Notes under the pieces: generated by a model
Told to the model about the DNA's origin: nothing
Databases searched by the model: none
Seen by the model: the letters and a program-made list of their open reading frames with translations, nothing else
DNA from: Microbacterium sufflavum
GTDB lineage: Bacteria; Actinomycetota; Actinomycetes; Actinomycetales; Microbacteriaceae
DNA: 64,000 bases
Assembly: GCF_023101165.1 (NCBI RefSeq)
Contig: NZ_CP078076.1
Span: 1,984,001-2,048,000 of the forward strand
Direction: 5' to 3'
In this document: positions 36,247-45,834 of the stretch, one piece after another
Numbering within the stretch: position 1 is the first letter of the stretch
Layout: each line of letters starts with the position of its first letter
Made by a program: the position numbers and the translations under genes

Positions 36247-38057
36247 GCTCTACGCTCACCGGCACCCAGGACGAGGACCGTTCCCGCCTGACCCGCGAGG
36301 AGAGCAGGGCGATCCGCAAGCGGTCGCTGCGACTGCTCGGCTCGCTCGTGCGGCCGCTCAAGCCGCAGATCGTGCTCGCCGCGGTGGTGCTCGTGATCTC
36401 GACGGCGCTGCAGGTCGCCGGTCCGATCCTGATCAGCATCGGGCTCGACCGTGCACTGCCGGCCGTGATCGAGAACGCCGACTGGATGCCGACGTTCGTG
36501 GTGGGCGGGATCTACCTGCTGGCCGGTGCGCTCGCGGCCGCCCTGATCGCCTGGTACGTGATCATCGCGGCGAAGCTGACGCAGGCGATCCTGCTCGATC
36601 TGCGCAAGCGCATCTTCCTGCACACCCAGCGGCTGAGCCTGGAGTTCCACGAGTCGTACACCTCGGGGCGCATCATCTCGCGACAGACGAGCGACCTCGA
36701 CTCGATCAGGGAGCTGCTGGACGGCGGCCTGAATGAGCTCGTGTCGGGCGTGCTGTTCGGCCTGTTCACCTTCATCGCGCTGTGCGTGTGGGACTGGCAG
36801 TCCGGCCTCATCCTCGCGCTCGGCGGGGTGCCGCTGTTCTTCCTGATGCGCTGGTTCTACTCGCGCTCGCAGCTGGTGTACCGCGAGTCGCGCGTGATCA
36901 GCGCCAAGGTCATCGTGCAGTTCGTGGAGACCATGACCGGCATCCGCGCGGTGAAGGCGTTCCGCAAGGAGCCGCGCAACGACGAGGCGTTCCAGCAGGT
37001 CGCCGGCGACTACCGCGACGTGAACCGCCGCTCGATGCTGCTGTTCGGCACGTTCGAGCCGGGGCTCATGGGCGTCGCGGCTCTGGTGCTCGGGATCGTC
37101 GTGCTGTGGGGCGGCATCCGGGTGTCGACGGGGGCCCTCACGGTCGGCGTGCTGCTGTCCGCCGTGCTGTATGTGCGCAACTTCTTCGCGCCGATGCAGG
37201 AGATCGCGATGTTCCTGAACTCCTACCAGTCCGCGACCGCGGCGCTGGAGAAGGTGTCCGGCGTGCTCGAGGAGGTGCCGACGGTGCCCGACCCCGAGAA
37301 GCCGGTGGACCTGTGGGAGTCGCGCGGACACGTCGAGTTCGACGAGGTCACGTTCGGGTACAACGGCGAGAAGACGATCCTCCCGAACTTCTCGCTCGAC
37401 ATCCCGGCCGGGCAGACGATCGCCCTCGTGGGGACGACCGGTGCGGGCAAGTCGACGCTGGCCAAGCTCGTCTCGCGCTTCTACGACCCCTCGGAGGGTC
37501 GGGTGACCCTCGACGGCGTCGACCTGCGCTCGCTGCACCCGAAGGACCTCCGTCGTGCGATCGTGATGGTCACGCAGGAGGCGTACCTGTTCAGCGGGAC
37601 GGTCGCGGACAACATCGCCCTGGGCAAGCCGGACGCCTCGCTCGACGAGATCAAGGCCGCCGCCCGCGCGGTGGGCGCCGACGGCTTCATCTCGGCGCTG
37701 CCCGACGGCTACAACACCGACGTGAACAAGCGCGGTGGGCGCGTCTCGGCGGGGCAGCGACAGCTGATCTCGTTCTCGCGCGCCTTCCTCGCCGACCCGG
37801 CGGTGCTCATCCTCGACGAGGCCACCGCCTCGCTCGACATCCCGTCGGAGCGGCTGATCCAGGACGCGCTGCAGACGCTGCTCGCTGACCGGACGGCGAT
37901 CATCATCGCGCATCGGCTGTCGACGGTCGCGATCGCCGACCGGGTGCTCGTGATGGAGCACGGCCGCATCATCGAGGACGACACCCCGGAGGCGCTCATC
38001 GGCGGCTCCGGCAAGTTCGCGCAGCTGCACGCCGCGTGGCAGGAGACGCTCGTCTGA
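36243..38057 (+). CDS. Heterodimeric ABC exporter, subunit with canonical Walker B
   Basis: 604 residues starting in the ATGA overlap. Six helices are followed by a nucleotide-binding domain with GTTGAGKST (about 396-404), signature SAGQRQ and [12 protein letters not shown], with the catalytic glutamate at about E525. The signature VSAGQ departs from LSGGQ, which is common in the asymmetric partner. Together with the upstream subunit it forms one canonical and one degenerate ATP site. A terminator follows at 38075-38108. Confidence 0.93.
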   Translation: MSSTLTGTQDEDRSRLTREESRAIRKRSLRLLGSLVRPLKPQIVLAAVVLVISTALQVAGPILISIGLDRALPAVIENADWMPTFVVGGIYLLAGALAAALIAWYVIIAAKLTQAILLDLRKRIFLHTQRLSLEFHESYTSGRIISRQTSDLDSIRELLDGGLNELVSGVLFGLFTFIALCVWDWQSGLILALGGVPLFFLMRWFYSRSQLVYRESRVISAKVIVQFVETMTGIRAVKAFRKEPRNDEAFQQVAGDYRDVNRRSMLLFGTFEPGLMGVAALVLGIVVLWGGIRVSTGALTVGVLLSAVLYVRNFFAPMQEIAMFLNSYQSATAALEKVSGVLEEVPTVPDPEKPVDLWESRGHVEFDEVTFGYNGEKTILPNFSLDIPAGQTIALVGTTGAGKSTLAKLVSRFYDPSEGRVTLDGVDLRSLHPKDLRRAIVMVTQEAYLFSGTVADNIALGKPDASLDEIKAAARAVGADGFISALPDGYNTDVNKRGGRVSAGQRQLISFSRAFLADPAVLILDEATASLDIPSERLIQDALQTLLADRTAIIIAHRLSTVAIADRVLVMEHGRIIEDDTPEALIGGSGKFAQLHAAWQETLV

Positions 38058-38074
38058 CGGCGTCCGCGTGCGCG

Positions 38075-38108
38075 GAGGGCCCGGTCTCCCCGTGGAGGCC
38101 GGGCCCTC
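38075..38108 (+). terminator. ABC exporter operon terminator
   Basis: GAGGGCCCGG and CCGGGCCCTC pair perfectly, with inner pairing TCTCC/GGAG, 17 bases past the stop. Confidence 0.75.
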
Positions 38109-38149
38109 GGCGCATCGCCGCCGTCGGTACGGGTCGGTAGCATCGAGGT

Positions 38150-38962
38150 ATGGACCCCGTGCTGCTCCTCGCCGAGTGGTGGTGGATCGCGCCGACCGCC
38201 GCCGCCGGCGCGACCGCTGGTGCGATCGGGCTGCGCCGCCGCAGCACACGGAGCGGGCGGCGGCTCGAGTACGACGCGGCCCGACATGATCTGCGGATCG
38301 CGCAGCAGACGGCGGTCGCTCGGCGCACGACGCTGAAGATCGCGCGCGCCGATCTCGCGAGGGTCACGGCGGAGCGCGCCGCGCAGCGGGCCACGGCCGA
38401 GCAGGTCGCGGGGGCGCGACGGATGCTGCGGGAGCGGGAGCGCGACGCACGCGCGGCGTCGGCGGAGGTGCGGGCTCGGCGGGTGCGGGTGAACGCGGCC
38501 CGTGCGGCGATCCCGGCCGGCTCGGCGCCGCGGCCGCTGGAGCGGCTGTACGCCGAGCACGACGCGGTCACGGCCCGGTGGATGCGGTACGAGACCGACC
38601 CTGCGCTGCAGATCGCGTATCCGGCGATGACCGACGTCAAGCGCCCGGAGACCGCCGCCTACCTGCGTGCCGCGGGCACGGCGGTGGAGGCGCGCCGCGG
38701 CACCACGGGGCGGATCACGGCGGCGGAGTTCGCCGCCTACCGCGACGCGGTCGCGGAGCTGGAGCGCGCGTTCGAGGCGGCGGAGCATGCGGCCAGGGTG
38801 CACGCGGGGGAGGCGCCGACCACTCCCGCGTGGCAGGACGCCGCGCACGACATGGTGAACCGCTCGGTCGAGGCGATCGACCGAGCCGCGGGAGCCGCCG
38901 CCTCGGCACTGGCCGCGTGGAGCAGCCGCCGCAGCCGCCCCCGGTCGGACGACGACGCCTGA
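38150..38962 (+). CDS. Hypothetical membrane-anchored coiled-coil protein
   Basis: 270 residues, not a family I recognise. An N-terminal helix (LLAEWWWIAPTAAAGATAGAIGL) would anchor it in the membrane. Residues about 35-125 are almost entirely Ala, Arg, Glu and Gln with heptad spacing, a long coiled coil. The C-terminal half is also helical (TAAEFAAYRDAVAELERAFEAAEHA) and ends in a basic then acidic tail. TAGCAT plus 6 bases before the ATG indicates a leaderless transcript. Its stop TGA abuts the convergent racemase-like gene's stop with no gap (TGATCA). Confidence 0.7.
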   Translation: MDPVLLLAEWWWIAPTAAAGATAGAIGLRRRSTRSGRRLEYDAARHDLRIAQQTAVARRTTLKIARADLARVTAERAAQRATAEQVAGARRMLRERERDARAASAEVRARRVRVNAARAAIPAGSAPRPLERLYAEHDAVTARWMRYETDPALQIAYPAMTDVKRPETAAYLRAAGTAVEARRGTTGRITAAEFAAYRDAVAELERAFEAAEHAARVHAGEAPTTPAWQDAAHDMVNRSVEAIDRAAGAAASALAAWSSRRSRPRSDDDA

Positions 38963-40021
38963 TCAGCCCGCACCGGGTCGACGCCCGGCTCGGTACTCGC
39001 GCGTGATCAGCGGGGAGAGCCGCACCAGGAGCTCTTCACCGACCGTGCCGATGAGTTCGGCCAGGCTCGTCGCGTCGAGCTCCCCGCGGGCGCCCGGCCC
39101 CCACACGGCCACCTCCTCGCCGATCGCCGCCCGCGGCCAGGGGCGCACCACGCTCTCGGTCGGCCCGATCCGCAGCACGCGTCTGGCCCCGGCGGCCGTC
39201 CCGACCTCGAAGCAGCCGGCGAGGGTCGAGGGGAGGCCGTCGAGACTGCCGATCCCGATCGTGACGGCCTCGGCGTCCACGCGGATCACCGGGGCGAGCA
39301 GCGTGGAGGCGAGGGCGATGTCGTCCGGCGGCGGCGCCCCCACCGACCGGATCCCGTACGCGAAGGCCCCGAAGCGCACCAGGTCGAAGCGGAACTCGGA
39401 GCGGGCGGCCCCCGCGGCGCTGGCAGCCAGATGCCGCACGGTCGGCGTGAGGCCCAGCGCCTCCGCCCGCTGCACCGCGTCCCGGAACGCGGCTCGCGCC
39501 AGGTCGTCGTCGCGGTCGCTCACCTCGGCGATGTGGCTCCAGATGCCCTCGACCCTGATCGCTCCCGCGGCCTCCAGCTCCGCCGCCCGCCGGACCACCT
39601 CGGTCCACTGCTCGGGGCGGATCCCGCTGCGATGCAGACCCGTGTCGATCTTGAGGTGCACGGGCTGCGGGCGACGCTGATTCACCTCGACGATACGTTC
39701 CAGGTAGTCGGCGTCACCCACCCCGAGGGTGACGCCCGCGCGCACCGCCGCCGCGATCTCGCTCCGGGTCATGGTCACCCACGCGAAGACCCGCGCGTCG
39801 GGGCCGGCGGCGGCGCGCGCGCGCACCGCGGTGGCGCTGTCGAACGCCCCGAACCAGCGCACCCCTTCGGCGGCCGCAGCCGTGACGACCCGTTCGAGCC
39901 CGTGTCCGTACGCGTCGCACTTCACGATCATCATGACCTCGGCGGGCGCGCTCCGGCGCTGCAGTTCGCGGATGTTGGCGCGCAGTCGGCGCAGATCCAC
40001 GACCAGTCGGGGGAGGGTCAT
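38963..40021 (-). CDS. Alanine-racemase-like PLP protein keeping the lysine (fold type III)
   Basis: 352 residues. The barrel starts LPRLVVDLRRLRANIREL and has the PLP lysine K34 in IVKCDAYGHG; KIDTGLHRSGI and FGAFAYGIRSVG are typical barrel segments. The C-terminal domain diverges: where racemases have a catalytic tyrosine in GYADG or GYGDG, this protein has GSLDG (S259), and the MDQ-type motif reads TES. It may be a racemase, epimerase or other PLP enzyme for a non-alanine substrate, possibly paired with the next protein. The ATG at 40021 overlaps the upstream stop (ATGA). Confidence 0.8.
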   Translation of the reverse strand: MTLPRLVVDLRRLRANIRELQRRSAPAEVMMIVKCDAYGHGLERVVTAAAAEGVRWFGAFDSATAVRARAAAGPDARVFAWVTMTRSEIAAAVRAGVTLGVGDADYLERIVEVNQRRPQPVHLKIDTGLHRSGIRPEQWTEVVRRAAELEAAGAIRVEGIWSHIAEVSDRDDDLARAAFRDAVQRAEALGLTPTVRHLAASAAGAARSEFRFDLVRFGAFAYGIRSVGAPPPDDIALASTLLAPVIRVDAEAVTIGIGSLDGLPSTLAGCFEVGTAAGARRVLRIGPTESVVRPWPRAAIGEEVAVWGPGARGELDATSLAELIGTVGEELLVRLSPLITREYRAGRRPGAG

Positions 40022-40695
40022 GGTGTCTCCTCTCGCGCGGCGCGCAGCCCGAGCGCGCACACGAGCTCGGCGGCCGTCCAGCCGGTGATGCGGGTCCAGT
40101 CGGCCAGTATGTGCCGCGCGGGACCGGGCCCGCCGAAGTACACGACCTCCTCATCGTGCCGGATCGGCGCGTGACCGATGTCGACGACGCACACGTCCAT
40201 CGCCACCCGTCCGATGATCGGGAACAGCCGGCCGCGGATCTCGACGTCGGCCTCGTTCCCGAGCGCTCGGGGGATGCCGTGGCCGAACCCGCCGGTCACG
40301 AGCGCCACACGCGTGTCGGTGCCCGCATGGTGCGTGTGGTTGTACGACACCCCTTCGCCCGCCCGCAGCTCCTTGGTGGAGAGGACCCGCCCGGCGACGC
40401 GCATCACGGGCTCCGTGTCCGCACCGGGCCAGCCGAACAGGCGCGCGGGATCGATCGTCGCCGGCTCGTCGCACGGGGTCAGGCCCGACCGGGCCGCGCT
40501 GCGCCCGGCCGAGGCGTCGAAGATCGCGTGGCGGATACCGGCGTCGTGCGCGATCCCCGCGACCCAGGTCAGGCCGTGTCCCCACGCGTCCCGGCGCAGG
40601 TCGATCACCGGGACGCCGACGCTCGCCGCCGCCTGACGGTGCGCGTTCGAAGCGAGCGCGGCGCGGGAGAGGCGGGCACGGATCAGGGCGTTCAG
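40018..40695 (-). CDS. Truncated alanine-racemase-like protein lacking PLP lysine
   Basis: 225 residues if it starts at CTG 40695, which overlaps the ATP-grasp stop as CTGA; no ATG, GTG or TTG fits in frame. The N-terminus mirrors its neighbour (IRARLSRAALASN) but the lysine is arginine (R34 in LRRDAWGHG). Most of the barrel is missing. The C-terminal racemase domain is nearly complete: VSYNHTHHAG, GFGHGIPRALGN (F137 where tyrosine is expected) and IIGRVAMDVCVVDIG. It cannot be a racemase alone. A heteromeric partner of the next gene product is my best guess; a decaying gene is the alternative, though the frame is intact and tightly coupled. Confidence 0.7.
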   Translation of the reverse strand: MNALIRARLSRAALASNAHRQAAASVGVPVIDLRRDAWGHGLTWVAGIAHDAGIRHAIFDASAGRSAARSGLTPCDEPATIDPARLFGWPGADTEPVMRVAGRVLSTKELRAGEGVSYNHTHHAGTDTRVALVTGGFGHGIPRALGNEADVEIRGRLFPIIGRVAMDVCVVDIGHAPIRHDEEVVYFGGPGPARHILADWTRITGWTAAELVCALGLRAAREETP

Positions 40696-41717
40696 AATCC
40701 CATCGCCTTCTGGAACCGGGGCCGGTGGCCGGTGCGGATACCGAGCACGCTCGGCTTCACCTCGTACACGCCCGTGCCCCAGTTCCCCTCGATGATCACC
40801 GGACCCGTCGGGGTGACCGCCACGTCCCATCCGACGTACTGCACCTGCGGCACGCGGCGGGCAGCCCGGTCGATCAGCGCGATCACCTCGTCGTACAGCG
40901 GCAACTGGAAATCGGCGATCCGGTAGCCCGTGTCGGGATGGAATCGGTGGACGTTGCCGTGCGAGTCGTAGCCGTCGCCGAGGGCGCGCCCGGTGTCCGC
41001 GTCGAGCATGGTGTAGAAGCCGCCCCAGTCCATCTGGTCGGCGGCCTGGCCGCGACCGAACTTCTGGGCGATGGACAGGATATGCGTCCGATGGCCGTCG
41101 AAGAACGCCGTGATGCGCGTGGAGTTGACGGTCCCCGGGCACACCGCCGACAGCGCGTCGTGCTGCACGATGTTCTCCTCGACGAGCAGCTCGCCGTTCT
41201 CCATCAGCCGGTGGTGGAACGCGTCCCAGTCGGAGACGTCTGCGCCGTGGTACCGGTGGATCGCATGGCCGGAGCGCCCGAGCTGCTGCTTGGTGATCAG
41301 CGTCTGGTGCCGGTCCGCGAACGAGCGCAGAGCGTCCGCATTGTCGTTGTCCAGCAGCATCCACTCCCGCCCCAACAGGTCGGAGAACACGCGCACGAAC
41401 TCCCACTTGTCGTGGAAGATGTGCCGGTAGTCGGCGTGGTCGAACAGGTAGGACAGTCGATTCGACAGCGGATGCGTCATCATGGTGCGGCGCTCCGCCG
41501 CCGTGAGCATCGCGAAGTCGTAGTCGACGTAGTCCTGGAAGCCGACCTGGTGGAAGGCCGCCTCCCTGAGCATGTCGACGAGCACCGCAACCGTGCGCTG
41601 ATCATGGTGCGCCGCCACCGCACGCGCACGGCGCATCAACGAACCCACGTCGATGCGCCGTGCGCGACCCAGCAGATAGCGGAGGCGGATCACGCCGGCG
41701 TGAACGGTCGAGCTCAC
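40692..41717 (-). CDS. ATP-grasp protein, sugar-transfer-associated type
   Basis: 341 residues from GTG 41717 (GTGA overlap with the oxygenase gene). The pattern fits the ATPgrasp_ST family: LITKQQLGRSGHAIHRY, LLVEENIVQHDALSAVCPG, VNSTRITAFF, FGRGQAADQMDWGGFYTML, DSHGNVHRFHPDTG and YVGWDVAVTPTGPVIIEGN, the last giving the metal-binding Glu and Asn. Such enzymes activate a carboxylate with ATP and join it to an amine. The N-terminal 70 residues are helical and basic. In this operon it would ligate an amino acid supplied by the flanking enzymes; the acceptor is unknown. Confidence 0.85.
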   Translation of the reverse strand: MSSTVHAGVIRLRYLLGRARRIDVGSLMRRARAVAAHHDQRTVAVLVDMLREAAFHQVGFQDYVDYDFAMLTAAERRTMMTHPLSNRLSYLFDHADYRHIFHDKWEFVRVFSDLLGREWMLLDNDNADALRSFADRHQTLITKQQLGRSGHAIHRYHGADVSDWDAFHHRLMENGELLVEENIVQHDALSAVCPGTVNSTRITAFFDGHRTHILSIAQKFGRGQAADQMDWGGFYTMLDADTGRALGDGYDSHGNVHRFHPDTGYRIADFQLPLYDEVIALIDRAARRVPQVQYVGWDVAVTPTGPVIIEGNWGTGVYEVKPSVLGIRTGHRPRFQKAMGF

Positions 41718-42697
41718 TGCCCGGCGGGGTCGTTCTCGACGACGCGGGGGCGACGGGTGCGGCGTCCGGCCGACGCGCCGGGGTCACCCGTGATGATGAC
41801 GCGCTGGAGCCAGCGGTCGGTGCCGTCGTAGCGCGGCTCGAAGCTGGTCCGGGCGTGGAGCACGCGACGGTTGTCGAACAGCAGCAGGTCGCCCGCCTTC
41901 AGATTCACGGCGATACGGGCGGCGTCCGCCGCGTCGTGGAAGCGCCGCAGCGCGGCGGCCGCCTCCTCGTCGCCCTCGACGGCGGCCGCGCAGTCCATGT
42001 CCACGCGCACGAAGCGCTCGCCGTCCTCGCCGTACAGGACCGGTCCACGGACCCCGTCCTCGGGGCGTCCCGTGCCGCCCGATGCCTTGTCGATGCCGTG
42101 CAGGAATCGGGGCTCGCGCAGGATCCGCTCGTCTTCCGGGCTCAGGACCACGCGGTCGATCGGAGCGAGGGCCGTGTCGGCGTTCACATCGCCGCGCACG
42201 CACAGCAGGCCCACGTAGTGCGGGTGGGCGTCGTCGAACGCGTCCTCCGTGTGCCAGTCGAGCAAGCCGCGGCTGCCCGTGCCGACCGCGTCGTATTCGT
42301 GGCCCTTCACCGGCGCGACGTTCTGGATCTGGGCGCCGGCGTGCTGGCGCGCGAACGCGAAGATCTCCCCCGCGGTTCCGGCGAGCGCGAGCAGCGTGGC
42401 CTCCGTGACGGGGTCCCGGTCCTGATTCTGGAACTCGAGCTGCCACCCCTCCGGGGTGCGCCCCATCTGCTCCTGGTCCACGGTGAAGCCGGTGAAGAGG
42501 ACTGCGCCGTCGGGGACGTCGGCGGCCGCGAAGCGCCGGATGACCGCGACGGTGTCGGGGTCCTCCGCGGCGAGTGCGGCGGTCGCCGACGCCAGCAGGT
42601 CGTCGAAGGCCGCGTCGTCGCGGTAGATGCCGCGGCGCCCCACGGCGAGGGCGGAAAGGGCGTCGAGTGCCGCGGGAGCGAGGGCGTGCGTGATCAT
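41714..42697 (-). CDS. Fe(II)/2-oxoglutarate oxygenase, clavaminate-synthase / TauD-like
   Basis: 327 residues from ATG 42697 with GGGAG 7 bases upstream. The iron ligands are visible: H149 and E151 in LDWHTEDAF and H281 in NRRVLHARTSF; the arginine for 2-oxoglutarate is about 14 residues further (WLQR region). HxE rather than HxD is characteristic of the clavaminate synthase / AsnO / VioC branch, which hydroxylates free or carrier-bound amino acids such as Asn, Arg and Glu at the beta carbon. It heads a four-gene operon and ends in a GTGA overlap. The substrate is probably an amino acid (inference). Confidence 0.85.
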   Translation of the reverse strand: MITHALAPAALDALSALAVGRRGIYRDDAAFDDLLASATAALAAEDPDTVAVIRRFAAADVPDGAVLFTGFTVDQEQMGRTPEGWQLEFQNQDRDPVTEATLLALAGTAGEIFAFARQHAGAQIQNVAPVKGHEYDAVGTGSRGLLDWHTEDAFDDAHPHYVGLLCVRGDVNADTALAPIDRVVLSPEDERILREPRFLHGIDKASGGTGRPEDGVRGPVLYGEDGERFVRVDMDCAAAVEGDEEAAAALRRFHDAADAARIAVNLKAGDLLLFDNRRVLHARTSFEPRYDGTDRWLQRVIITGDPGASAGRRTRRPRVVENDPAGQ

Positions 42698-42753
42698 CGC
42701 GTCGCTCCCGTCGTCTCGATGGGCGCGCAGAGGCAGAGAGGCATGGTGAGCAT
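42694..42753 (-). CDS. Possible 19-residue upstream peptide of the oxygenase operon
   Basis: The frame encodes MLTMPLCLCAPIETTGATR and its TGA overlaps the oxygenase ATG (ATGA). The ribosome site (AAGAAAG) is weak. It could couple translation or act as a leader; without conservation data it is only a candidate. Confidence 0.35.
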   Translation of the reverse strand: MLTMPLCLCAPIETTGATR

Positions 42754-42776
42754 GGGTATCGCTTTCTTCGAGGGGG

Positions 42777-42825
42777 GCCGCAGCTGCGGCTCGACAACGA
42801 TACCAACTAAGGGGTAACACGTTAC
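42777..42825 (-). promoter_or_regulatory. Promoter and palindromes upstream of the oxygenase operon
   Basis: Reading on the minus strand, TATCGT (42802-42797) is a possible -10. GTAACGTGTTAC, a perfect 12-base palindrome (42825-42814), covers the -35 position at 17-base spacing, a LacI/GntR-like operator layout. A second perfect palindrome, GCCGCAGCTGCGGC (42777-42790), lies near or after the start site. GGTATCG and CGATACC also occur as an inverted pair (42754-42760 and 42798-42804). Confidence 0.5.
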
Positions 42826-42871
42826 TGAGGACGGGCTGAGTCGCTACGGGAGGTGGCTCAGCCGGGGGCGA

Positions 42872-42906
42872 CGGGGTCTCGATGGGGGAGGGGATTCGAG
42901 ACCCCG
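42872..42906 (-). terminator. Hairpin after the acetyltransferase gene
   Basis: CGGGGTCTCGA and TCGAGACCCCG form an 11-pair perfect stem with a 13-base loop, 10 bases past the minus-strand stop. It separates the acetyltransferase from the oxygenase operon. Confidence 0.65.
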
Positions 42907-42915
42907 CCGCCGGTC

Positions 42916-43374
42916 TCAGGGCTCGACGCGGATCTCGGCGATGACCTCGCCGTAGGCCGTCTCGCCGACCGGGGTGAAGCCGACGCGGCGGAAGAAGGCC
43001 TCCGGCCCCTCCTCGCCCGCCTCGTAGATGACGTTGACGTGGTCGACGCCGCGGCGGCGGGCCTCCTCGATGAGGCTCTCGACCGCGAAGCGACCGACCC
43101 CGCGGCCCTGGTCGTCGGCGTCGACGTTGATGCGCCACAGCACGGAGCGGAAGTGCTCCTCGGGGGCCTCGTCGTCGAAGTTCGCGCTGACGAAGCCGAC
43201 GACCTCGTTGCGGTCGAGGATGACGCGCTGCCACGACGTCTGCGGGTTGATCACGGTTGCCGCGATGCCGTACGACACCGGAGCGAGGAACTGCTCCTGT
43301 CCGGGCTTGAGCGACAGGTTGTTCACGGCGACGATCGTCGCAGCGGAGAGTTCGACCATGCGCAGTTCGGACAT
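42916..43374 (-). CDS. GNAT family N-acetyltransferase
   Basis: 152 residues. WRINVDADDQGRGVGRFAVESLIEEARRRG is acetyl-CoA motif A (QGRGVG), and EAFFRRVGFTPVGET is the C-terminal strand. The pattern resembles the diamine/spermidine acetyltransferase subgroup, but the substrate is unknown. TAGCCT and 6 bases precede the ATG, so it is probably leaderless. It is divergent from icd. Confidence 0.88.
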   Translation of the reverse strand: MSELRMVELSAATIVAVNNLSLKPGQEQFLAPVSYGIAATVINPQTSWQRVILDRNEVVGFVSANFDDEAPEEHFRSVLWRINVDADDQGRGVGRFAVESLIEEARRRGVDHVNVIYEAGEEGPEAFFRRVGFTPVGETAYGEVIAEIRVEP

Positions 43375-43503
43375 GCCCCCAGGCTAGCCCCTCCCGGCGG
43401 ACTCGACACGTCCCGGCTGAACATTTTCGGACCGGCGGAGGCGGGCGCACACCGTCGGCGGGAGGCGTCCAGCGGGCGGGCGGGGCGTCGAGCGCGCTCG
43501 GGG

Positions 43504-43521
43504 TATCTTGGTATCGAGACA
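43504..43521. promoter_or_regulatory. icd promoter region with sucC-like operator
   Basis: TATCTTGGTATCGAGACA: on the complementary strand this reads TGTCTCGATACCAAGATA, close to the sucC leader site (TGTCTCGACATCGAGAGA, 23183-23200). TATCTT is also a plausible -10 box, so a bound protein would block initiation. Confidence 0.5.
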
Positions 43522-43549
43522 AATCGCCCCGTGAACGGAGAACCTCCCG

Positions 43550-45769
<2,220 letters not shown>

Positions 45770-45817
45770 GATACGAGAAGGGGGCGGATGCTGCGGCATC
45801 CGCCCCCTTCTCGTATC
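45770..45817. terminator. Bidirectional terminator between icd and L,D-transpeptidase
   Basis: A 22-pair perfect stem from GATACGAGAAGGGGG to its complement around TGCG, starting at the base after the icd stop. Confidence 0.95.
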
Positions 45818-45834
45818 CGCCGGCCCGAGGTGCG

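Noticed and set aside
40018-40695. Reading the small racemase-like gene as a plain pseudogene
   Set aside because: The frame is intact, both ends overlap neighbours in coupled junctions, and the C-terminal domain is well preserved. Decay remains possible, so it is kept as CDS with reduced confidence.
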